Of a DNA stretch of 7,844 nucleotides, positions 1 through 6,069 are shown in pieces. Origin of the DNA: DATMQA01 sp035566895. Lineage in GTDB: Bacteria; Verrucomicrobiota; Verrucomicrobiia; Limisphaerales; UBA8199. The DNA lies in contig DATMQA010000093.1 of assembly GCA_035566895.1 (NCBI GenBank), forward strand, positions 1 through 7,844, written 5' to 3'. Numbering within the stretch: the first letter of the stretch is position 1; each line of letters starts with the position of its first letter. Position numbers and translations under genes: made by a program. The notes beneath the pieces are model-generated. The model worked only from the letters and a program-made list of their open reading frames with translations, made no database searches and had not been told where the DNA came from.

Positions 1-274
1 GCCAAAACCACCGCCGCCCAACTCAAAAAACTCGACCCCAAACGCGTCTTCACCGAACAGGAGAACCTGGACCTGCTCGACCGCACCGACGACCTCCTCG
101 GTTACAAATCCGCCGAGCGCATCAGGGCCGAAATGCAACAAACCGACCCCCGATCTCCTCCAGCTCGCGCGAGAACTACGGGACGCCGTCTGTCCTGAAC
201 CCGCCCCCAAACCCACCATGCAGGACGTCATCAAAGACCTGCGCGAAGTCCGCGACCTCGTATGCAACAAATAA
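1..274 (+). CDS. C-terminal end of an unidentified protein, with an apparent frameshift
   Basis: The reading frame is open from the left edge of the window and begins AKTTAAQLKKLDPKR. Read literally, it stops with TGA at 196-198. A one-base shift at the run of five C (147-151) instead gives a sensible continuation: DPDLLQLARELRD, then MQDVIKDLREVRDLVCNK, ending at TAA 272-274. Both halves are rich in charged helical residues, and the second half uses the same GC-rich codons. I therefore treat 1-274 as one gene with a single inserted C, either a real mutation or a sequencing error. No catalytic motif or membrane segment is visible in the roughly 90 residues, and I do not recognise the family. 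It is on the same strand as the downstream cluster, 177 bases before the vWA gene. Whether it belongs to the same operon is unknown. Confidence 0.6.
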   Translation, partial: PKPPPPNSKNSTPNASSPNRRTWTCSTAPTTSSVTNPPSASGPKCNKPTPDLLQLARELRDAVCPEPAPKPTMQDVIKDLREVRDLVCNK

Positions 275-376
275 CACCTCTTCGCATTTTACGTTTCACG
301 CGTCAACTCTTCCGCTCCCGGCACTACAAACCTCCCCTGCTTTTATAGATGCGATGGACCGGTTCAACGCGGATAC

Positions 377-403
377 TTGACACGTATGAACCAATTGATA
401 ACC
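377..403 (+). promoter_or_regulatory. Possible sigma-70-type promoter before the vWA gene
   Basis: A perfect TTGACA (377-382) is followed 15 bases later by GATAAC (398-403), four of six matches to a -10 box. An AT-rich TATATAAA (411-418) lies a little further on. This is the only AT-rich promoter-like stretch in the gap between the upstream gene and the vWA start at 452, so it could drive the cluster. The spacer is short and the promoter consensus of the organism is unknown, so this is a weak call. Confidence 0.3.
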
Positions 404-451
404 ATGCGCCTATATAAAGCAGTGGGAGTAAATGGCAGGCCGGGACGGATT

Positions 452-1171
452 ATGAAAATCATTCCATCATTGGCACTGTTGGCTGCCGTGGCCGCCGTGG
501 GGCTTTGCTCCCCGAGCCTCCACGCCGCCGACGAAGACGGCGTCGCCCTGGCCATTATTTATGACACCTCCGGCAGCATGCGCGACCCCGTGCGCGACGA
601 GTCCGGCGGGTCCACCCCCAAATACCTCATCGCCAATCGCGCCTTGCTGGCCGTCACCAAACAGCTCCAGGCCTTTGCCACCAACAACCCCGGTGGCGCC
701 CCCCGAAAGATTTACGCCGGCCTCTTCATTTTCCAGGGCCAGGGCGCCCGCGAGGTCGTCAAGCTCGGCCCCTTTGACCCGGCGGCCTTCGAGGACTGGG
801 CGACGCACTTTTCCAATCCAAGCGGCAACACACCGTTGGGCAACGCCCTGAACACCGCCAGCCGCGCGGTCCTGGATTCCCCGCTCTCCCGCAAACATGT
901 CCTCGTCATCACCGACGGCATGAACACGGCCGGTCCGCCGCCGGAAGTGGTCCTGCCTCGCGTTAAAAAGCAAGCCGACCAAAAACAAGCCAGTCTTTCG
1001 GTCCACTTCGTTGCCTTCGATGTGAACGCGAAAGTGTTCGACCCCATCAAGAAGCTCGGGGCGACGGTCGTCAGCGCCGCCGATGAGAAGCAGCTTAACT
1101 CGCAATTGGATTTCATCCTGAAGCGCAAAATCCTGCTCGAAGAAGAAGAACCGGCGGCAAAAGCGAAATAA
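452..1171 (+). CDS. Secreted von Willebrand factor A (vWA) domain protein
   Basis: This is a 239-residue protein with an N-terminal signal peptide (Lys2, hydrophobic core about 3-19, then SLHA|AD), so signal peptidase I probably cuts near residue 25. There is no proper lipobox around Cys19. The rest is one vWA domain with an intact metal-ion-dependent adhesion site: DTSGSM at 38-43 supplies Asp38, Ser40 and Ser42, followed by Thr127 in NTPLGNAL and Asp155 in VITDG. Such domains bind protein partners through a divalent metal, here probably in the periplasm. The C-terminus is charged (EEEEPAAKAK). I chose ATG 452 because it starts directly at the signal peptide. The frame is open further upstream from a TTG at 377, but that would bury the signal peptide behind 25 residues. 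Only a weak GGA precedes the start. It is the first gene of the probable operon, and a role as an assembly or adhesion factor for the neighbouring membrane complex is inference. Confidence 0.85.
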   Translation: MKIIPSLALLAAVAAVGLCSPSLHAADEDGVALAIIYDTSGSMRDPVRDESGGSTPKYLIANRALLAVTKQLQAFATNNPGGAPRKIYAGLFIFQGQGAREVVKLGPFDPAAFEDWATHFSNPSGNTPLGNALNTASRAVLDSPLSRKHVLVITDGMNTAGPPPEVVLPRVKKQADQKQASLSVHFVAFDVNAKVFDPIKKLGATVVSAADEKQLNSQLDFILKRKILLEEEEPAAKAK

Positions 1172-1284
1172 GTTACAGGGTTACACAGTTGCATGGTTAC
1201 AATGTTACATGGTCATGTCAGACTCGCCCATGCAACGATGTAACCATGTAACGGTGTAACCTTTTAACTGTGTAACAGAACAAC
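1171..1284. repeat. Head-to-head arrays of an 8-nt repeat (GTTACA / TGTAAC) forming a long inverted repeat
   Basis: From 1171 to 1210 the sequence reads as five consecutive octamers of the form NGTTACAN (1171, 1179, 1187, 1195, 1203; the third has GTTGCA). From 1229 to 1276 it reads as six octamers ending in (T)GTAAC or close variants (1229, 1237, 1245, 1253, 1261, 1269), which is the same unit on the other strand. The two arrays pair in one register: GTTACACAGTT (1180-1190) with AACTGTGTAAC (1266-1276), perfect, and 1195-1212 with 1244-1261 at 16 of 18. This gives a stem of about 33 bp with a 31-base loop. An alternative register pairs GTTGCATGG (1188-1196) with CCATGCAAC (1228-1236). No T tract follows, so it is not a standard terminator. 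It fills most of the gap between the vWA and PspA-like genes. Confidence 0.85.
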
Positions 1285-1319
1285 GCGGAACCGGAATAAA
1301 CGATAAACCATAAAAACCT

Positions 1320-2084
1320 ATGTTCAGAGCGATTAAACGATTGTTCATTTGGATGGGCCTGATGGCCGAAAAAGCCACCGAAACCGACGCCATTAACCAA
1401 GCCGTCGTCGAACGCGGCATCCGCGATTCCAAAGCCAAGGCCGACAAGGCCCATTACGCCAACGGCCAGCTTGCCGGCCAGATCGCTCTCTTGCGCGACC
1501 AGATCAAACGCCAGCAACGCCAGAAAGAGGAACTCCAGAGCCTGCTCCAGGCGGCGGCCGCGGCCAACGACGAGGCCAACGGCTCGCATTACGCCGAGGA
1601 ACTCGCCACCCTCGAATCCGACCTCGGCGACAATGTCAGCCAGGCCGATAACCTGGAAGCCCTTTACAAGCAGAACACCGAAATCATCGCCGAGAGCCTG
1701 CGCGAAATTCAGCGGTTCCAGCGCGAGTTCGAATCCGTCAAAGCCAAGGTCGCGATCGGCCGTTCACTGGAAAGTCTCGCCGGCATGATGAAAAGCTCGA
1801 TCACCGAACTGCAAGGCATGATGGGTGGCGAGTTGGGCCAATCCATGCAGCAACTCCGCCAATCCGCTGCCTCCGGCGAAGGCCAGATGCGCGCCACTCT
1901 CGACCTGGCCAAAGAAATGGGCTCCGGCATCTCCCGCCAGCAGGAAGCGCGCAAAATGCGCGGCGCCGCTCTCTTCCAGGAATACAAAAAGAAAATGGGC
2001 ATGGTCCAACCCGATGCCGCCGTCGCCGCGCCCGCTCAAGCCGCGCCCGCCCAACCCGACCGCCAAAAAATCGCCGAGAAATAG
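1320..2084 (+). CDS. PspA/IM30-like coiled-coil membrane-associated protein
   Basis: This is a 254-residue protein, almost entirely helical and charged, with no catalytic motif. It opens with MFRAIKRLFIWMG, an amphipathic segment like the membrane-binding first helix of the PspA/IM30 (Vipp1) family. A long heptad-rich coiled coil follows (about 30-165, for example IALLRDQIKRQQRQKEELQ) with regular Ala, Glu and Gln. A Met/Gly-rich helical part (about 160-205) comes next, and then an Ala/Pro-rich tail (about 230-247) that typical PspA proteins of about 220 residues lack. Members of this family, related to ESCRT-III, polymerise on the inner face of the cytoplasmic membrane to stabilise or remodel it. 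No Shine-Dalgarno sequence is visible before ATG 1320, but the MFRAIKRLF start fits the family. The assignment rests on overall pattern, and another coiled-coil family is possible. Confidence 0.68.
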   Translation: MFRAIKRLFIWMGLMAEKATETDAINQAVVERGIRDSKAKADKAHYANGQLAGQIALLRDQIKRQQRQKEELQSLLQAAAAANDEANGSHYAEELATLESDLGDNVSQADNLEALYKQNTEIIAESLREIQRFQREFESVKAKVAIGRSLESLAGMMKSSITELQGMMGGELGQSMQQLRQSAASGEGQMRATLDLAKEMGSGISRQQEARKMRGAALFQEYKKKMGMVQPDAAVAAPAQAAPAQPDRQKIAEK

Positions 2085-2119
2085 CCGCCAGGAACTGGGA
2101 AGCGGATCAAAACCCAACA

Positions 2120-2159
2120 ATCCATTTATCCATTAATCCAGCAATCCATTAATCCATTC
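2120..2159. repeat. Five tandem copies of an 8-nt repeat, consensus ATCCATTA
   Basis: Octamers start at 2120, 2128, 2136, 2144 and 2152: ATCCATTT, ATCCATTA, ATCCAGCA, ATCCATTA, ATCCATTC. A degenerate sixth (ATTCCGAA) runs on from 2160. The array occupies the AT-rich part of the 89-base gap between the PspA-like gene and the binding-protein gene and ends only 14 bases before the next start codon. It has the same period as the repeat at 1171-1284 but a different unit. Confidence 0.85.
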
Positions 2160-2173
2160 ATTCCGAAGATCTT

Positions 2174-3913
2174 ATGACCACTAAAGGCAAAATAGTTCTC
2201 ACAATCCTGTTCCTGGGCATTGTCGGGTTCGGCGTCTATCGCTGGTGGGACAAAATCGTCCCCCAGATGAAACCCCAGACCATGTCCATCGACGTCAACG
2301 AAGTCAAAAAGGCCGTGGCCGCGGCCCATGAAGCCCCCGCCGACATCCCCCTGCTCATCGGCACCAACGCCGCCACCATGGTCGAGCGCTCCGGCATCCC
2401 CGCCGTCACCGGTGTCAGCGATTACAAAAAGGAGATGAAGGACAACAAAATTGTCGTCGAATTTCCCATCAACGTCTGGCCCGGCTGGGCGCCCATTATC
2501 GTCGCCAACCAGGGCCTCGAACCCAACGACCAGAGCGTCTTCGCCAAAAAATACGGCTTCTATGTCCGGCTCAGCATCGTCGATGACCCCGTTAAGGCCC
2601 GCGACCTCTTTGCCGCCGGCCAAAGCCATATTCTTTGGGGCACGCTCGACATGATCGCCCTCTTCGCCCCGGAACTGGTCAAGGACAGCCGAACCGTGCC
2701 GGTCGTTTGCCAGCAAATCGATTTCTCCGGCGGCGGCGACGGCGTGGTGGCCCGCGGCGAAATCCGCAGCATCAACGACCTGCGCATGGTCAACGGCAAG
2801 CGCAAGAAAATCATCCTGGCCCAAAACTCTCCCAGCCATTACCTCATCATGTCGCTGCTCATCGATGCCGGCATCGACCCTGGCGACCTCGATTTTAAAT
2901 GGGCCGCCGACGCCCCTTCGGCTGCCAAGATTTTCGTGACCGACCCCAGCTTCGATGTCTTTGTCGGCTGGTCGCCCGACATCTACAACATCACCGACAA
3001 AATGAAGGGCAGCACGCGCCTGGTGGTGACGACCGGCACCGCCAACCATCTCATCGCTGACGTCTGGGCCGTCCGCAACGATTTCTATCGCGACCATCCG
3101 GACATCGTCTCGGGCCTGGTGCGCGGCATTTTCGACGGCATGGATATGGTCCGCAAAGACCCCAAGATGGCCGCCCGCGCCCTCGCCACCGCCTTCAAAC
3201 TTCCCGAGGAAGACTGCGGCAAAATGATCGGCAGTGACGGCGGCATCGTCGAGGGCGATGCTCACCTGACCAATTATCGCGAGAACGCCAAGTTCTTCCT
3301 GGACCCCTTCAACCCTGCGAATTTCGAAGTCGTTTGGAACAGCTCGGCCACCATTTACAAGTCCCTGGGGACCATCAACTCGATCGTCCCGGCCGCCAAA
3401 GTCAAGGCCGGCACCATCCTCTCGGCCATGTCCGAGGCCTACAAAGACGTGCGCGACCTCTCTCAGCCAACGTTCAGGCCCGATGCGCTGTTGAAGCTCA
3501 GCGCCGAAGCCGGCGCCGGCCAGGTCCTGACCAAGGCCGTTATGGTTTCCTTCGAGCCGAACAAGTCCGTGCTCAACCAGGAATACGACTCCACCATCCC
3601 GGCCACCCTCGAAGAAATCGGCAAGCTCGCCGGCAAGTTCGGCAACGCCTATATAATCATCGAAGGCAACACCGACGCCAGCCGCAAGGGCATCGTTCCT
3701 CCCGATCTCGTCCGCCAGCTCTCCTACGATCGCGCCGACTCCGTCCGCCGCGCCATCATGGACAAATACAAATTCGACCCCAACAAATTCAAAGTCATCG
3801 GCAACGGTTGGGACAATCCGCTGCCGGCCTGCACCGACCCCAGCAACGCCGACCACAACAAGAAAAATCGCCGCGTCGAAGTCAAAGTCTTCCCGCTGGA
3901 ATCAGGCTCGTAA
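2174..3913 (+). CDS. Membrane-anchored NitT/TauT-type substrate-binding protein fused to a C-terminal OmpA domain
   Basis: The protein has 579 residues. Residues 7-22 (IVLTILFLGIVGFGVY) form an uncleaved N-terminal membrane anchor, with no lipobox. Residues about 95-430 resemble the NMT1/SsuA class of ABC solute-binding proteins. VWPGWAP at 101-107 is the typical first strand and ligand-pocket entry; it is followed by GLEPND..FAKKYGF, then ARDLFAAGQSHILWG and the second lobe with AQNSPSHYLIMSLL and WSPDIY. Residues about 455-577 form an OmpA-like peptidoglycan-binding domain: VSFEPNKSVL (from 458), EGNTD with Asp501, LSYDRADSV with Arg520, and NRRVEV (565-570). Asp501 and Arg520 are the positions that bind diaminopimelate in this family. 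The product would therefore sit in the periplasm, tied to both inner membrane and cell wall. The permease and ATPase follow downstream. The ligand is unknown. A similar architecture is, as I recall, annotated as phosphate ABC transporter substrate-binding/OmpA protein, but nothing here shows phosphate binding. Confidence 0.87.
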   Translation: MTTKGKIVLTILFLGIVGFGVYRWWDKIVPQMKPQTMSIDVNEVKKAVAAAHEAPADIPLLIGTNAATMVERSGIPAVTGVSDYKKEMKDNKIVVEFPINVWPGWAPIIVANQGLEPNDQSVFAKKYGFYVRLSIVDDPVKARDLFAAGQSHILWGTLDMIALFAPELVKDSRTVPVVCQQIDFSGGGDGVVARGEIRSINDLRMVNGKRKKIILAQNSPSHYLIMSLLIDAGIDPGDLDFKWAADAPSAAKIFVTDPSFDVFVGWSPDIYNITDKMKGSTRLVVTTGTANHLIADVWAVRNDFYRDHPDIVSGLVRGIFDGMDMVRKDPKMAARALATAFKLPEEDCGKMIGSDGGIVEGDAHLTNYRENAKFFLDPFNPANFEVVWNSSATIYKSLGTINSIVPAAKVKAGTILSAMSEAYKDVRDLSQPTFRPDALLKLSAEAGAGQVLTKAVMVSFEPNKSVLNQEYDSTIPATLEEIGKLAGKFGNAYIIIEGNTDASRKGIVPPDLVRQLSYDRADSVRRAIMDKYKFDPNKFKVIGNGWDNPLPACTDPSNADHNKKNRRVEVKVFPLESGS

Positions 3914-4019
3914 ACGGCGTTTTCCGAATTCCGGAAGGGGAACGGCAGATGAAATGCCAAATCCTAAGCCAATGCGAATCACATTCAATACGGACGAGGC
4001 GTCTGGTTCGAACGATTGC

Positions 4020-4072
4020 TTTCCCCTCACCCCTGCCCTCTCCCCAACGGAGAGGGCAGGGGTGAGGGGGAA
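4020..4072. repeat. GC-rich palindromic (REP-like) hairpin element
   Basis: The arm CCCCTCACCCCTGCCCTCTC (4023-4042, extending to 4043) pairs perfectly with its reverse complement at 4049-4069. One G-T wobble and two A-T pairs outside extend this to a 24-bp stem (4020-4043 with 4049-4072). The loop is five bases, CCAAC (4044-4048). No T tract follows on either strand, so an intrinsic terminator is unlikely. Read as protein it gives LTPALSPTERAGVRG, a peptide I remember as a common false translation of dispersed palindromes in many genomes. It lies alone in the 264-base gap between the binding-protein and permease genes and could still slow RNA decay or polymerase and so lower downstream expression. 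Confidence 0.85.
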
Positions 4073-4129
4073 AAGGCCGTCCGCTCGTCGTTTGGCAAGA
4101 TCGGTGTACCTGGCTGCGCTACCCCACCT

Positions 4130-4165
4130 ATTTAACCCAATTACCTGATTTAACTCATTTAACAC
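4130..4165. repeat. Four tandem copies of a 9-nt repeat, consensus ATTTAACNC
   Basis: Units start at 4130, 4139, 4148 and 4157: ATTTAACCC, AATTACCTG, ATTTAACTC, ATTTAACAC. Three are near-identical and the second is diverged. The array ends 12 bases before the permease start codon and makes the only AT-rich stretch in front of it. Confidence 0.75.
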
Positions 4166-4177
4166 ATCCCCCCAGTT

Positions 4178-5047
4178 ATGGCCGACTTCCTCCGTTTCCT
4201 GCTCTTCGCGCTGGCCTTCGTCGCGCTGCTGACTCTGTCGGTTCGCCTGGCGCGGCTGCGCGTCAACTCGGGTTTGCCTTACATCCGGGCGTTGGGGTTG
4301 ACCGCGCTTTTCATCGGGTTGCTCCTGGCGGTCTGGTGGTTCGTGACTCGCGGTGGACCCGGTGATCGAATCGTTCAGTCGCTGATCCTTCCCAGCCCGA
4401 TGGAAGTCCTTCGCGCCTTCCGCCCCTTGCACTTCGAGCAGGGCCTGGTCCTTAGCGCCTATTATTCCTGGCTGCGCGTGACCGCTGGATTCGCCCTGGC
4501 GGCCCTGGTGGCGATTCCTCTCGGAGTGTATATGGCCACCTTCCCACCCATCGCTGCCTTCTTTCGCCCCCTCTCACTGGCCGGTGCCTACGTGCCGATT
4601 GTGGTTTTCATCCCGCTCACCATGACCTGGTTTGGGACCGGCGAGGCCCAGAAAATCGGTTTCCTCTTTATCGGCTGCTTTGTCGCACTGCTGCCTCTCG
4701 TTATCAAAGACATCGCCGACGTGCCGACGGCCTTCCTCGATGTCGCAGTCACTAAAGGCGCCACCCAATGGCAACTCGTGCGTCATGTCCTGTTTCCCGT
4801 CGCCAAAGCCAACGTCTGGGACCATCTGCGCGGCGTCTATGGCGTCGGTTGGGGCTGGATCATAATGGCCGAAGTCTTCGTGCGGCCCGAGTACGGCCTG
4901 GGCGGGCTCATCGAGGTCTCCAATCGGAGGAGCCAGACCGGGTCCATTTTCGCCATTATCATTGTCATCGTTCTCATCGCGGTCGCCTGCGACAAAGCGT
5001 GGAAACTTAGCGGCGACTTCCTCTTCCCTTACCGCAAAACTGAATGA
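4178..5047 (+). CDS. ABC transporter permease, NitT/TauT (SsuC/TauC-like) type
   Basis: This is a 289-residue integral membrane protein with two N-terminal hydrophobic segments (about 4-22 and 38-57), then LPSPMEVLRAF at 71-81, a motif typical of the SsuC/TauC/NrtB permeases. Further segments lie at about 99-120, 131-152, 160-178, 220-235 and 256-275. The cytoplasmic coupling loop that docks on the ATPase (EAA loop) is visible as DVAVTKGATQWQLVRHVLFP (188-207); its usual EAA-G pattern is kept as DVA..KGA. The length is slightly above the usual 250-280 because of the extra N-terminal segment. It should form a homodimeric channel across the inner membrane, fed by the preceding binding protein. 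No Shine-Dalgarno sequence precedes ATG 4178; instead there is a C run after the 9-nt repeats. Its stop overlaps the next start as ATGA, implying translational coupling to the ATPase. The substrate cannot be told. Confidence 0.9.
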   Translation: MADFLRFLLFALAFVALLTLSVRLARLRVNSGLPYIRALGLTALFIGLLLAVWWFVTRGGPGDRIVQSLILPSPMEVLRAFRPLHFEQGLVLSAYYSWLRVTAGFALAALVAIPLGVYMATFPPIAAFFRPLSLAGAYVPIVVFIPLTMTWFGTGEAQKIGFLFIGCFVALLPLVIKDIADVPTAFLDVAVTKGATQWQLVRHVLFPVAKANVWDHLRGVYGVGWGWIIMAEVFVRPEYGLGGLIEVSNRRSQTGSIFAIIIVIVLIAVACDKAWKLSGDFLFPYRKTE

Positions 5048-6069
5048 TCATGAGCGAACCCGACGCCAAACCTTCCGAGACCAGGGCCCCCCATCACGCC
5101 GCCGTATCCGAGTCCAATCCGCCATCTGAACACTCGAAACCGGAATCGCATGCCTCTCCCTCTACCCCCCCGGGGGAGAAGGCTGGGGAGCGGAAGCCCT
5201 CTGACGCTGAATCACCTCGCTCAGTCCTGGAAAGCACGGCACCCGAACCCAAGCCCGCAGAGCGGCCGCACGTGGTTGTCTTCAAAAACGTCACCAAAAG
5301 CTTTGGCGTCGGCCACGAGGCCAAGGTGGCCATCCAGGATATTTGCTTCGTGGTCGAAGACCTGCCCAACATCGGCGAACTGGTCACGATTGTCGGTCCG
5401 TCCGGTTGCGGCAAATCGACCCTGCTGCGGATCATCGCCGGGCTCAAACCCCATTTCCCGCCCAGCCATGGCGAGGTTCAAATCTTCGGCAAACCCATTT
5501 CCGAACCGGGACCGGACCGCGGCCTGGTGGACCAAAAATATTCCCTGCTGCCCCACCTCACCGTGGTGGATAACGTCGCTTTCGGTTTGAAACTCCGGGG
5601 CGTTTCCCGTTCCGAGCGGCGCGACCGCGCGCAGGATTGGATTAAGAAGGTGGGGTTGGAAGGTTGCGACAAAAAATATCCCTCCGAACTTTCCGGCGGG
5701 ATGCAACAGCGCGTGGCCATCGCCGCCACGCTCATCCTCCAGCCGCGCATCCTCCTCATGGACGAACCCTTTGGCGCGCTCGACCCGGGCATTCGCTTGC
5801 GGATGCAGGAATTGTTGATCCAGCTTTGGAACGAGAAAGAGGAAACCGTGTTCCTGGTGACGCATTCGGTCGAGGAGGCGGTTTATTTGGGCGACCGCGT
5901 TTTCCTCATGGCCCCCAACCCGGGGCGCCTGGTCGAGATCCTGAAAGTGCCGCGCCCAGGCGAACCGCCTGAAGAAAGCCGCCGCAAACCCTGGTTCATC
6001 AACTTTTGCCAGACCTTATTGGAGAGATTGGAACAAGAATCGTCGGCGCCCCCCGGAGCGAAGGTATAG
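5044..6069 (+). CDS. ABC transporter ATP-binding protein (NitT/TauT type) with a long disordered N-terminus
   Basis: This is a 341-residue protein. Residues about 75-320 are a complete ABC ATPase: Walker A GPSGCGKST at 118-126 (Lys124), Q-loop Gln164, signature LSGGMQQR at 216-223, Walker B ILLMDEP at 236-242 with catalytic Glu241, D-loop GALD, and switch His274 in THSVEEA. It should hydrolyse ATP in the cytoplasm to drive the adjacent permease. The family normally has about 250-270 residues. The extra length is an N-terminal stretch of about 75 residues rich in Pro, Ser, Glu and Lys, without predicted structure. Part of it (SPSTPPGEKAGERK) looks like a translated palindromic repeat. The start ATG 5044 overlaps the permease stop by four bases. 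ATG 5050, two codons later, is equally possible, and no ribosome site distinguishes them. It is followed immediately by the next gene. Confidence 0.92.
   Translation: MIMSEPDAKPSETRAPHHAAVSESNPPSEHSKPESHASPSTPPGEKAGERKPSDAESPRSVLESTAPEPKPAERPHVVVFKNVTKSFGVGHEAKVAIQDICFVVEDLPNIGELVTIVGPSGCGKSTLLRIIAGLKPHFPPSHGEVQIFGKPISEPGPDRGLVDQKYSLLPHLTVVDNVAFGLKLRGVSRSERRDRAQDWIKKVGLEGCDKKYPSELSGGMQQRVAIAATLILQPRILLMDEPFGALDPGIRLRMQELLIQLWNEKEETVFLVTHSVEEAVYLGDRVFLMAPNPGRLVEILKVPRPGEPPEESRRKPWFINFCQTLLERLEQESSAPPGAKV
5151..5192. repeat. Possible palindromic-repeat remnant inside the ATPase gene
   Basis: A C/T-rich run (5151-5170) ending in seven C (5165-5171) is followed by a G-rich run (5172-5192), giving a rough palindrome. 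In frame it encodes SPSTPPGEKAGERK. That resembles LSPTERAGVRGK, which the palindrome at 4020-4072 encodes in the same orientation. It lies in the unstructured N-terminus of the ATPase, where an insertion would be tolerated. The pairing is imperfect and the relationship is inferred from similarity by eye. Confidence 0.4.

Noticed and set aside
285..305. A short TTTTACGTTTCACG motif resembling another heptamer repeat
   Set aside because: Only about two degenerate units are present, too few to call a repeat.
377..451. Upstream TTG start extending the vWA protein by 25 residues
   Set aside because: The added residues would sit in front of a well-formed signal peptide, and the TTG is part of a promoter-like TTGACA.
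471..486. A TGGCAC motif suggesting a sigma-54 promoter, as sometimes seen for psp genes
   Set aside because: The -12 GC dinucleotide is not at the required spacing, and the site lies inside the signal-peptide coding sequence of the vWA gene.
1171..1284. The octamer arrays as a CRISPR array or replication iterons
   Set aside because: The units are only 8 bases with no spacers, arranged in opposite directions, with no cas or replication-initiator gene nearby.
2126..3856. A 576-codon open frame on the - strand opposite the binding-protein gene
   Set aside because: It is a shadow produced by GC-rich codon bias. Its protein is a Gly/Ala/Val/Asp-rich string without motifs, while the + strand frame has clear binding-protein and OmpA signatures.
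4020..4080. The strong hairpin as a Rho-independent terminator
   Set aside because: No run of T follows the stem on either strand, and the permease that partners the upstream binding protein lies directly beyond it.
3954..4148. A small 64-codon + frame in the gap before the permease
   Set aside because: About a third of it is the translated palindromic repeat (LTPALSPTERAGVRG), with no ribosome site and no recognisable domain.
3902..4432. A 176-codon - strand frame across the gap and the permease start
   Set aside because: It runs through the palindrome and antisense to the clear permease N-terminus, and it has a low-complexity Gln/Arg/Glu-rich composition.
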